A DNA stretch of 21,813 bases, from the NCBI RefSeq assembly GCF_000003605.2, contig NW_003156743.1:159462-181274 (forward strand), given 5' to 3'. Below, piece by piece: positions 1 through 9,445 of this stretch (within the stretch, counting starts at the first letter, position 1; the number at the start of each line of letters is the position of its first letter). The notes beneath the pieces were generated by a model that ran no database searches, was not told the DNA's origin, and was given only the letters and a program-made list of their open reading frames with translations. The position numbers and the translations under genes are program-made. The DNA is from Saccoglossus kowalevskii. Its lineage: Eukaryota > Hemichordata > Enteropneusta > Harrimaniidae.

Positions 1-1514
1 AAAATTCTTCTTTGTTTGCTTCATGGGGCTGTAGACCACTGTCTCTTTTGGGTAAAGTTACAATTGTTAAAAAGCTTGCAATGTCACAACTAATCCATTT
101 ATTTTCCTCCTTGCCATCCCTCCTAGTGCACTTATGAATCGTCTTAATGCAATTATTAATCGATTTATTTGGAGTGGTAGGTGAGCTAAAATATCCAGGG
201 CTACTCTTAGTCGCGGTGTTGAATATGGTGGTTTAAATTTACCTAATTTAACACTATTTTCCAAGGCATTAAAATTGACTTGGATTAAAAAGTCCCAAGA
301 AAAAATTTCTCAGCCGTGGAAAAAACTGTATTTAAATATTTTTAGGAAAATTGGACATAAGATTTGGGAAGCAGATGCAAATTTTATTAAAAAGTATATT
401 ACTTCGATTAAAATAACTTTTGGTCGGAAATAATGGACATTTGGCATTCTTGTATAAATCATCAAAAATTTAATTATCAATGTCAGGTTTTGTGGCATAA
501 TTCAAATATTCCATAAAAGATGATTATGTCAACAGGAGGTTGTGGCAGGAAAAGAATGTTTGGTATGTGAATGATTTACTAGGAGATGATGGCAATGTTT
601 TATGTTTCAAGTGTAAATACGACTGCAATGTTAATTTTGTTGAATTTCAATCTGTGTTAAAAGCTATTCCCTGGTCATGGAAAAGGGAGTTGCAGGAGAA
701 TCCTAAGAAATTCAATTCAATTGACAATTATTTTGTCCTTAATGTTAGATACTAACCTAAACCTCACAAAAAAAAGTATTCGGATTTGGTTAGAAAAATG
801 TACCTCCTTTGGGCTGTCAAAATAAATGGGAAAAACGGCATGAAATTCAAATTCAGGACGAAGATTGGAAACCCATGTTTAAACTACCATTTCTCTGTAC
901 ATTTGATTCCAGGCTGCGGGCATTTCATTATAATTTTTTACATAGGGCAATTTACACAAATAACATTTTGTGTTTATGGAAATTAGTTGATAGTACATTG
1001 TGCACTTTTTGTAACGCTGATATTGAAACTCTTGAGCATCTTTTTATTACATGCACTATTACTAGAAGATTTTGGGGAAAATGTCAGCAACTCTGGAAAA
1101 AATGGACAAATGTTGATATTTTATTGTCAGACAGAGATATTTGTTTTGGAATACACGTCAGTTTTTATTGTAATCTTCTCAACCTTTTTATTTTAATTTG
1201 TAAACAGCACATCTATTCTGAATCGAAGAGAGGTTCTCTCCCAAAGGTGGAAGTCGTGGAGAGTATAATGTAAAACACTCGTATTGTAGAGCGACAAATA
1301 GTTATCAATAATGGTTCAATGTCTAAATTTAATGAAAAATGGAATAATTTCAATTATGAGTAATTCACTATTTAGCCAATTTTGTCAGCTTATCAATAAT
1401 GTTCCCCCACTTCCACTTCTTTTAAGCCATCCACTTTTCATTTTTGTAATTTTTTTTCTTTCTTTTTTCTCGTAATTGTATTTATTTAAAATAATAAAAA
1501 AATATTTAAAAAAA
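1..1514 (+). mobile_element. 3' half of a degenerate LINE (L1/Tx1-like) ORF2
   Basis: This is the C-terminal part of a non-LTR retrotransposon reverse transcriptase, broken by stops and frameshifts. Near 33-100 the frame reads PLSLLGKVTIVKKLAMSQL, a thumb-region block of L1-type elements. Near 208-290 comes GVEYGGLNLPNLTLFSKALK. An open piece at 540-755 continues the same protein. The piece at 809-1273 carries a zinc-knuckle-like C-x2-C-x8-H-x4-C (about 1001-1054), usual near the end of LINE ORF2, then RRFWGKCQQLWKKW. The frame continues past one stop (1271-1273) to a final stop at 1361-1363. A 3' tail follows and becomes A-rich at 1488-1514. The 5' end lies outside the window. LINE identity is firm; the clade is my judgement from motif resemblance. 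Confidence 0.85.
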
Positions 1515-1515
1515 G

Positions 1516-2470
1516 ACTATAGTCCATTCTTATGTCAGATATGTTGACAACAAATTCAAGAATGCTACTGTCGTGCTTGATGGCTACGGGGAGGAATCAT
1601 CAATTTAAGACCATGAGCATATACGCCAGATCGCTGGAAAGAAGGTTTCTTTGACTTGAGTGTCACACCGGACCTGACTGTGTCATGTGATAGAGAGGTA
1701 TTCCTGGCAAATGAGAAGAACAAAGGAGCCTTAATCACGTTGATATCTACAGAGATGGCAAGACAGCATATCACTGTACGCCAAGCAAAGGATGATGGTG
1801 ACACACTGATTGTTAGATCTGCAATGGATTTGGTCATAGGTGTTAATTCCTCAGTTGTTGTTGTCGCCCAGGTCACTGATATTTTGCTCTGATATCATAG
1901 ACATATTGACTGTACTAACTTGTATCTTTAAGCAGACTTTGATGGTATTTACGACATCTCTACCATAGACATCAGTAACCGTGAGGAGTTCCTCTTAAAG
2001 TATGACTGGTCTGGAAACGACACTGTTTCATGCATTCATGGACATTCCAAACGTGCACTCTACAAATGCAAATTTCCTGCCGGTGTCATCACAACATTCA
2101 CAAGTAACACTTCACCCGTCTCCAAAATTCGAACAGCCGGATTAAAGCAATGCAAATAACATATGCCTGTGGGGATATTCCTCTCAAAACATCTCGCTAT
2201 CTTAAGTTCAAGAAGCAAGCATCCAAGGGAAAGATCGATTCTGACCATCTACCACCAACGAAAAATGAAACCGCTCAACATTCACTGCGTGTTGTGGACT
2301 GGAAGCATCTGAACACGATTCTTGAACCCAAAGGAAGAGGATGGGAATTAGATTCCAACAAAAACTCAAACCTAAGATGCTCTCTTGCAATTGCATGGAA
2401 GGCGAAAGGCAATGTCAAACCATGAGATGCAGCTGCATGAAAGCTGGCATGTAGTGTGTATCTCAGTTCT
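1516..2470 (+). pseudogene. Broken multicopy-type gene, PIN-like region plus Cys-rich tail
   Basis: Remnant of a protein I recall as an uncharacterised, highly copied family in invertebrate genomes; I do not know its function. In order: NATVVLDGYGEESSI (near 1558-1602), then after a frameshift VFLANEKNKGALITLIS and VVVVAQVTDILL (1656-1892). The hydrophobic strand followed by TD resembles an acidic site of PIN/FEN-like folds, where family members usually have an E or D-T-D. After a 40-bp disrupted stretch come YDISTIDIS and DTVSCIHGHSKRALYKCKFP (1935-2150), then ACGDIPLKTSRYLKFKKQ to LEPKGRGWELDSN (2150-2360). In another frame a Cys-rich end follows, CNCMEGERQCQTMRCSC (about 2378-2430), with a stop soon after. 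At least four frame changes and several stops show it is dead. The N-terminal part is missing at the LINE junction. The PIN-like assignment is tentative. Confidence 0.6.
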
Positions 2471-2760
2471 ATTGTGTTGGCGATAGTTACTGTAAGTTTG
2501 GAGTTATTATCAGAATCATTTTCGGTATAAAAGTCGTTGACAAATTTAGTTTGACCCGTTTGACCCATTTTGATACCATGTATGATCATAATTTACAACA
2601 TGTTGTAACTTAGGTCCTAACATTGTGACAAATAATAACCCCTTACCACCTCAATAAGTCAAAATTAACATCTTCAATATTTTTGGGATTTTTGTTCATT
2701 CATGAAAAATCAGGAAAAAAAATCACTAATAAAAAATGTTCACGATAGAATGACTACTTT

Positions 2761-2791
2761 TGACCTTTGACCTCATTTTCCAAGGTCATGA
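2761..2791. promoter_or_regulatory. DR1-type direct repeat with a third half-site
   Basis: TGACCTTTGACCT (2761-2773) is a perfect direct repeat of the AGGTCA half-site with one-base spacing, read on the minus strand, which is the classical RXR/HNF4 DR1 form. A third half-site, AGGTCA, lies in the opposite orientation at 2783-2788. It is downstream of the lectin gene, so any regulatory role is unproven; it may belong to an unrecognised repeat. Confidence 0.25.
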
Positions 2792-2806
2792 CTTGATTCA
2801 AAGTTG

Positions 2807-2812
2807 TTTATT
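2807..2812 (-). terminator. Candidate poly(A) signal of the lectin gene
   Basis: Minus strand AATAAA lies about 155 bases beyond the stop codon at 2967-2969, a normal distance for a cleavage signal. In AT-rich DNA this hexamer is common, so the call rests on position. Confidence 0.35.
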
Positions 2813-2966
2813 CTAAGTTGTCTTACTTTTTTTAATTTTGCACATACCAAAATCAGTTGAAATTAGCTTCTTTTAATTTTTTTCACAGATTAATCTTTAG
2901 TTAGGGATACTAAATACTGACATACACTAATGCCAAACTATACATCCATATGATGTGACGAATGTA

Positions 2967-3547
2967 TTATTGCTCACCGCAGTTATCAGCGTCTTTGATC
3001 ACAACGTGATGTAGATTCCATATTTTAAAATCTCTCCATGCAATAATATCACCATACCAATCAGTGTTGCAATTATCAGCCATTTGCAACATATCGCTAC
3101 TTGCCAAGCGTCTGCTCCAAATGTTAACAGAATTAATCTCCCCGTGGAATGACTCCTCTGTTGTCATTTGATTACCAACAGTTAAATATCCATCACTAGA
3201 TAACGTATGATATTCATTCACATCGATGATGGTGTTCAGTAATCCATCATTATACAACTCCACATGCCCGTCCTGTGCCACCCATATTATGCAGATGTGA
3301 TAGAAACATCCATATATTATACTGTTTCTCAGTGGTTCACATCGATGTTTGACACATATTTCAAGATCATTAGATTTCACCAATTTCAAACTGTGTACAC
3401 TATTAGTATACGATAGGATAGTACCACTTGACTGTATACGGATTAAAATCCACGTACAGATGGACGTCTCGGACATGTTTGTAGGTGCATGCGAGATATT
3501 GGCGGTCGACAAATCAAAAAATAAAATTGAAACATGTTTGCCAATTT
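2967..3547 (-). CDS. Terminal exon: pentraxin-like domain
   Basis: The acceptor is strong: pyrimidine-rich sequence ending TTTGATTTCAG just before 3547. About 193 residues follow to the stop at 2967-2969. The core shows YHICIIWVAQDGHVELYNDG, matching the pentraxin signature H-x-C-x-[ST]-W except that S/T is I. The C-terminal half shows HGEINSVNIWSRRLASSDML and DIIAWRDF, equivalent to the family's G-E/D-I-x-x-V-N-x-W block and final W-R. Length fits a pentraxin domain of about 200 residues. The region that usually holds the acidic/Gln calcium ligands is shortened and reads VGNQMTTEESF, so calcium binding may be lost. A laminin-G-like domain is the main alternative, as the folds are related. 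Confidence 0.8.
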
Positions 3548-6500
3548 CTGAAATCAAACACATACATTCTATGGTCAGTTGCTTGATAAATTGTATTGTA
3601 TTGTATATGTTATCATTTGTTATTTAAATATTATTCCTACCATAATGTGACACTGGTTTTTCGCATACAAATGAAGATATTTCACTGCAAGTTTGGTCAT
3701 TCCAATTTGATAAAGTCGGACTAAACTGCATACAGTCTTCATTGTCGTCATGATTATTCGGTTCTCCCTCTTTCCAGTTTGTGTATTGCATTTCTCGTCC
3801 ACCATGCCATATCCAATGACCTTCTATCTGGGGAGATAATGTGAATATTGTAGCATTAGTCTCAATCTAGTCATATCGTATCTGTGTCAGCATCCTTTAT
3901 TTTATGTTTTTGTCATATTACCTCAAACCCTGCAAATGGAAGTGTACATGGAATCATGGGAAGAAACGGTGTGCATTGTGGTAACTGTCATAAAGGTGAT
4001 TGACAGGTCATACTTGTTTTCAACTCTGGAAGGACAGTGTAATCTACCAGGTGTGCTTGTGATTTACATAACAAAGGTGTGTTGTTTTTTGAATAACTCT
4101 ACTGAGTTGCCTACATGACACAGATGCGAGCAAGATCACATTCTGTTTGGCTTATGTGGAAACCCAGGTGGTGACCATGAATCATGCCTATAAATTTGAT
4201 AGACTGAGGACAGTTTGAGTCCATCATTTCAACTTGGTGTACATCATTTCAACTTGCTTTAGTGTGTGTGTTCTGCTACGATATTGTGTGACAAATGATA
4301 TAGGCTACAAACATAATTCTCTGAGACATGTATGAACTGCTCTGCGATCTCCTACTTTCAGCGGTGTCCTCAAGAATACCAGCGTTCCTGCGCAAGCAAG
4401 ATTTCTTCGTTGTTGTGTTGCAGAAGGCATTGTCTGTCGTTCATTATTACGTCCTGGAACTGTGAGTTATCACCAATGCACACTTCCCTAAGCAATTCCC
4501 TATTTTAGTGACTTTATTCATTGTATTTTTCTGTGCTTTATTTCTTGTAATTATTTTGAGAAGTATTAAAGCCAGAAACATTAACTCGATATTTTGGTGT
4601 ATGTGTATTTTATTTCCCGTACTATTGGCTTGGCTATCCCATACTAGCAGTGAAAGAACCCCCTTGTCCAGTGTGACAAAATGCAAAGATTCACCACTAC
4701 AAATATTATATATACTTTTTACATCACTTAGTTTTGAACCGCATTTGTATTAACACGATTATGTTGCTGTAAGTTTTAGGAGATGACCTTTCTTTGTCAA
4801 GTTGTTTTGTAAATATATTATGATTCTATGATTTACTATGTAGTAATTTGTTGCAGATTGTTGTTTTTGAAATCAGCATCTCCCCGTTCATGGCTAATCT
4901 CTCATGTGCGCAATCAGTGTATCGTCGACATTTAACATGATAATTGTGCATTATAAACATTAACACAACAGTGAATATGTACATTTCCAGATACATGTCA
5001 CATTTCCAAACAATCACTCATGGATAATACAACAATCCTTGAACTAATTATATGATCGGAAATAAGCAACTCAATTAACAATTATAAGTTTACTTACTTT
5101 TTTTGAATAAATTATGTATTTTATCGATGATTATGTCGCCATTTTCTGTGACTCATTTGCAAACATGTAGATTCTGATTAATATTTTATCGCAAGTGGTG
5201 TATTATAGTTAATTTACACAAAAAATCGAAAAGTGGTATCATGAAGGAAGAAAGAGAAGTAGTTTCCTATTATAAATGTTATATATCTCGTGCTTTCTTC
5301 AAGAAATATTTGGTTTAGAGCAGTTTCTACTTCAGCGGACCAGGCTGGGAAAACTCTCAGGATTCCTTCATCGGCTTCTGTTAAATTTAATGGGTTTAAT
5401 TTTGACATCAATTTCAAATTATTTGATTCAATTATTCGTTTCCTATACAGATCTGGGATTTGGGGATTCCAATACTACGACTAAATTAAAAGGGTACATA
5501 TAAAAAAAGTTGTAAGAAGCTATTGTTTCCACGCTTAACAGTTGTATTACGTTTTGGCTCAGACTATCAGAACTTTCTCCTACGATAATTCCCAGAAATG
5601 CCTATTCTATGTAATCTGAATGACGTAGATAGAAATGATTGGGCGACGGCTATTTGTACAGCGAGGCTATGTCCTTGAAACCAAAATTACGTAATTACAT
5701 TGAGTTCACGAGTGCCTTACAACTGGAGAGATATTCATCTTTAAATTGAAACTTTTCCGCATTTTTGTGTGGGGGTCCGCCCCTTAGAATTGAAGATCTG
5801 TAAAGTATGTCGTGCAAATTTAGTCGAGGATGAATATCATTTTCTGTTGATCTGTCCAGCCTAAGACAAAATTTAACCCCCCAACATTATTCGTTTCAAC
5901 CAAGTGTTAATAAATTTCAAAAGCTTTTACAATAAACAAATTGTGATATTCTACGAAATATGTGTATACTTGTGTTGCGCATTTAAGCCAGGAAATAAAC
6001 GTTAACATCTTAATTCTTATACTTTTGAAGTGTTTGTATATAGGCGGGTAGCTTAGGTAAACTGTAAACTTATTATATTTTGGCAGTGTCGGTGAACAAA
6101 CATGACTAACCAACATATATGTTTCAACTAAAGATATGAAAACAATGTAATCACTATAAAAAATAATAATAATACCGGGAAATGTGAAGTTGTCATTGGG
6201 CGGCAAAATATTGCCAACAAGATTGTTAATTATTGTTAGATTGTAATTATTTTGAAGTGGTGTGCGATGTCTTGCTCAATGATGTTACAGGTTACAATGT
6301 TACAGTTTTTGGATCAGCATAGAAACCTTACAGATTCAGAAACAAATATGATCGCAACTTGATAAGCTAATATTGAAATCGGTTTTGGTAATGCAAATAA
6401 AAGAGCTACAATAAATTTGATATTGTAGTTCATTCATGAGATAAGATACATAATGCTAACCTGGGTATCCGATCCCCCAATCCACACGTCTCTAGAATAA

Positions 6501-7406
6501 GGTAATATGCGGTTAAGTATGTAAAAAATAAAGTTCTCTTCTGCCTCGTCGTCGATAGACGTAAGTAAGCTATCCATTCTTTCACATTTTTCTGTAGCTG
6601 AATACCAGTCAAGTATGATATTCATCGAATTACTGAACCAGTAGCATTGACCGTCAAAATTTGTCCAACCATTCCCACATACTGGATATAGAAAATGAAA
6701 ACGACAACTAAATATATCTTATAAAAAAAAATATAAATTACGGGCGTGATACGAATACATAAACTAACAATACGGGATTCGGACACATGAACCACCTTGC
6801 AACTGTCATTATACGCGCACCTCACTGCGTCAGAGTAACCGTCAATAAATCGCTTCAATTAGCGTGTAATGGACGTGAATCTATTTATAGTGATTTTTTT
6901 CCACCGTTGCTCTGCCAAGCCAAACTGTATGCCATAGAGAAGACGCCTCGTCTACATGGGCACTTCTTAGTGATTCTTCGTGATCACTTTCTCGTAATTT
7001 ACTTAATTTGTATGTATAAGAGCAAGACTATAAACTTCCAAGCAAAACTGATCCCACCTACGTTTTTCTGTTTGTTTGGGGATAATAATCATTTGCAACT
7101 GCTGAATATAATGTTTTAAATGTTTAAATTCGATATTAATTCTGTAAATCAGTACATTGAAACAATTTCCTGGCATTTCATGGCAATCAGTTACCATACT
7201 TTGTGTTTAACGTTTTAGCTCTTCGAATGTCAGCTTCACTATATGCGAGGGCGAGACGTTTGATTATTGGTTTATATTGATGATGATATTGCCGCCGCTG
7301 CTGACCATAGCCCCATTGTATGTCCATGACTGTAAATACAGACTGTAATTCCAAAATACAGTTCACCAATTGGTGTAATTTTGACATATCACCATCCAAC
7401 TTTCGT
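2967..7406 (-). CDS. Chimeric lectin gene: C-type lectin domain + pentraxin-like domain (3' part, four exons)
   Basis: Gene model on the minus strand: exons 7406-7195 (tentative), 6681-6461, 3827-3641 and 3547-2967. Each border has GT/AG, and phases match at all three joins (1, 0, 1), giving an uninterrupted frame to the stop. In protein order it encodes a helical lead-in, a complete CTLD and a pentraxin-like domain. CTLDs bind sugars, often with calcium; pentraxins are secreted pattern-recognition lectins. The product is therefore probably an extracellular recognition lectin. The large intron between the two CTLD exons contains an LTR-like repeat and a LINE piece. No start codon with a signal peptide was found, so the first exon or exons lie upstream of 7406 and are not identified. 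The exon pair and phase logic make a live gene more likely than a pseudogene, but expression is untested. Confidence 0.75.
3641..3827 (-). CDS. Exon: second half of C-type lectin domain
   Basis: The acceptor TTATCTCCCCAG immediately precedes 3827; the donor is ATG|GTAGGA after 3641. The 187-base exon enters in phase 0 and leaves in phase 1. It encodes GHWIWHGGREMQYTNW, then EGEPNN and EDC, then WNDQTC and FVCEKP. EPN and WND together are the classical calcium-site-2 set for mannose-type sugar binding, and the cysteines are the conserved C-terminal CTLD cysteines. The frame joins directly to the exon at 6461-6681. Confidence 0.87.
3885..4678 (+). mobile_element. LTR-like dispersed repeat, copy 1 (solo-LTR candidate)
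   Basis: About 0.8 kb that recurs diverged at 9446-10251. It begins TGTCA and ends TGACA, the short inverted ends typical of LTRs. It carries a TATA box (TATAAAT, 4189-4195) and, about 370 bases on, an ATTAAA signal (4565-4570), both conserved in copy 2. No coding sequence of an LTR retroelement is next to it. No target-site duplication is evident, so the exact ends are provisional. It lies inside the large intron of the lectin gene, in the opposite orientation. Confidence 0.55.
4679..5269. other. Intronic sequence, no recognised feature
   Basis: AT-rich part of the lectin intron. Short open frames exist on both strands but none shows a domain or plausible splice borders. Confidence 0.5.
5270..5870 (+). 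mobile_element. Degenerate LINE fragment, 3' end of reverse transcriptase
   Basis: A second LINE family, unlike the one at 1-1514. The open piece at 5290-5484 reads FRAVSTSADQAGKTLR and later FKLFDSIIRFLYRSGIWGF, matching the A-D-Q-A-x-K and L-F-D-S-x-x-x-x-x-L-Y-x-S-x-I-W-G blocks of non-LTR reverse transcriptases. Near 5674-5745 another frame gives LKPKLRNYIEFTSALQLERY. Near 5800-5866 it gives CKVCRANLVEDEYHFLLIC, a C-x2-C-x9-H-x4-C zinc-knuckle-like end. Stops and frameshifts break it throughout. It sits in the lectin intron in the opposite orientation. Confidence 0.75.
5871..6460. other. Intronic sequence, no recognised feature
   Basis: Rest of the lectin intron between the LINE fragment and the exon at 6461-6681. 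No domain-bearing frame or structured repeat is seen. Confidence 0.5.
6461..6681 (-). CDS. Exon: first half of C-type lectin domain
   Basis: The acceptor TTTTCTATATCCAG precedes 6681; the donor is CCCAG|GTTAGC after 6461. The 221-base exon completes a split codon (phase 1 entry) and ends in phase 0. It reads CGNGWTNFDGQCYWFS, the long-form CTLD opening with an extra Cys pair. WYSATEKCERMDSLLTSI follows, the W-x2-A-x3-C helix block. It ends VWIGGSD, the conserved W-I-G strand. The remaining half of the fold is in the exon at 3641-3827, joined exactly in frame. Confidence 0.87.
6682..7194. other. Intron of the lectin gene
   Basis: About 0.5 kb between the tentative lead-in exon and the first CTLD exon. 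Nothing else is recognised in it. Confidence 0.4.
7195..7406 (-). CDS. Tentative exon upstream of the CTLD
   Basis: An open stretch bounded by a possible acceptor (AATGCCTAG before 7406, weakly pyrimidine-rich) and a donor (AAGTATG|GTAACTG after 7195). It leaves in phase 1, which is what the CTLD exon at 6681 needs; the joined codon encodes Val just before the first CTLD cysteine. It encodes about 70 charged, helix-prone residues, including KLHQLVNCILELQSVF and KRLALAYSEADIRRAK, which could form an oligomerising or lead-in segment. It would enter in phase 2, so another coding exon should lie upstream; alternatively ATG at 7414 might start the protein. No family is recognised. Confidence 0.4.
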
Positions 7407-9445
7407 CTAGGCATTCATTATTAACAGTTCAGTGGCCTTCAGAGACTTCCCGCAATTGTGTTAATATATTTTTACAAAAACACCGAATTATTTGGGCAAT
7501 TAAAAATTCGGGCATAAATCTGCTTTGGAGTTCGCAAAATAATAAGACAAGCTTGAACATCCAATATATATGTTTATTCACAAATATTCTGAGCATCATG
7601 GAAATGAATAATAGAGCGCTAATATTCAAAAATATAGGAACATATCAATGATTGAATCACTAACAAAATACCCACAGATGTACAGCGTGATGCAACACTG
7701 TGGTGTTACTTTATGTCAAATCTACGATCAGCTTCACATATATAATGTTATCTTCGTCTACTGATTATTTTTCTATACCAGTATGTTATTGCATCATAAC
7801 CTACCTACAAACTTTGCATTGCATTATAATAAATTCTTCACTTTACAAACTAGGAACTATTATTGTGTCAGTTTCTATTATATTCTGTCTCATTTAGAAT
7901 GTTTCATCTTCATGATTATTAACTAATCATTTGCTGGTTGATTCAAATGTACATTTTTGTGATAAATAACAAAGCATATGTACTTTTAATTGAATATGAT
8001 GATAATAAAGGGACACTAATTTTATTTAAGATACTTAACAGACGATCTAATAAATGGCATCAATGTTCTCGCCTTTTTCAATGCCTATAATAATAAAAGT
8101 GGCGAAAACTATTGCATTTGTCCTCTCTATAAACTTGTAAATAACGCATAATATTTTAATTCGCATTATCTAATAAAGATATGCTGCACACTGTTCGAAG
8201 CTGCACAACAAAGTATAGGGAATACGTGCCTGAGTCGTTCGCTGCGGAGCTTAAGCCAATACCAGTGAATGTAGCAAACCAAAATACTGAAATTCAACAG
8301 TAATAATAATAATATAAGATTATTAACATAGATAATCGTAAATATATGTTTCGTGAGGTAACACATTCCCGCTCACTGTCTGACCCATGTAATTATTACG
8401 ATGGTGTTGGGTAGTGTAGAGAAATATTATTTAACAAAATGTTTGAATGATTACAACAATGTATGTATGATTTGGAGACTAGACACTACGTTACTGTTTT
8501 AGTCACATGATCAGTGTGTAAAATAACAACAGAACCATCGAAGACATCTACAACATGAATAATGTACGCCGTTTAGTCTGAATAAAAACACATTAATGAT
8601 TTGTATGCCAACTATGTCAATCATTTGAAACAGAAGAGAACACGAAATCCCAGTATTTCCCAATATTAGATTTCAACTTACTTGCAATGAATTTCAGTGT
8701 CGCTCTATAAACCATTTTTTTACAATAAAATTAAATCCGCTGCATCATTCACTTGTAACTGGTCGCAGTCGCCACACCTGCTTACTGAAGCCGATGTATG
8801 ATTTGAGGCTGATCCATAAAGTAATATAACACCTGACATCTGCCATTATATTGTTTATGTCATGCTCATAAAACTATGTTCTTACCTATGAAATACTCAA
8901 CACAGACCAGAAATTTGTAAACGAACGTGACATCTTTCAATAGTCTCGTAGAGTAATGAGAACATGAAATCAAGTTATTAATAATACAGACTTGTAAATT
9001 AGTCATTCGATGAAATCTATCTTGTATCATACTAGCACCAGACTAGAGTAGTAATTTTACACTTATTTCCTACGGCATGGGTGTGTCGAGCGATGTCCAC
9101 AATATATAATCAAACAATTTTACACAGTCTAGCAAATTATTACAGTTCAAGTTTCTAATGAAACCTATTGTATTTTAATCCCCTTGACTGCTATGAATTT
9201 GAAATTGTGAATAAGTCGAGTGTTTTTGTTTTGTTTTTATGACATGATATGCATTACACGCATTCATGTTCATAAACAACAATATATTATACGTTGGAGA
9301 GCCACATTTTAGATTTCAATATTTATTCAATATGATAATACATGATGATCATGACAACTAATCAGATTCAAACATTACTGGTAAATATATTCAATGTCTA
9401 TCTGACATTGTGCAATGTCTACCTCCATCCGGGTACATTCCTCCC
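7407..9445. other. About 2 kb with no supported gene
   Basis: AT-rich sequence upstream of the lectin exons on the minus strand, where its missing 5' exon or exons would be expected. Some good-looking minus donors occur (for example CATAG|GTAAGAA ending at 8887), but no frame beside them shows a signal peptide or known domain. A short TAA/TTA-rich run lies near 8300. Confidence 0.4.

Larger units (their letters stand above)
2471..2966. other. Intergenic, AT-rich
   Basis: No coding sequence is recognisable. The stretch holds the downstream flank of the minus-strand lectin gene, including a possible poly(A) signal, and a small cluster of nuclear-receptor-like half-sites listed separately. Confidence 0.5.

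Noticed and set aside
3936-4118. Plus-strand open frame sharing TVIKVIDRSY and NLPGVLVIYITK with one at 9342-9677
   Set aside because: The similarity is that of the whole LTR-like DNA repeat, extending far beyond the frames; start, end and frame are not conserved, so it is not evidence of a protein.
8166-8366. Minus-strand frame with a hydrophobic run (NNLILLLLLLNF) that could be a signal anchor
   Set aside because: The leucine run comes from a TAA/TTA-type simple repeat, and no donor or partner exon fits; another frame there resembles an Ig strand (NDSGTYSL) but is too short to support.
8700-9040. Minus-strand donors CATAG|GTAAGAA and TTGCAA|GTAAGT with short open frames beside them
   Set aside because: The phases do not give a convincing joined protein, and all frames before the second donor contain stops.
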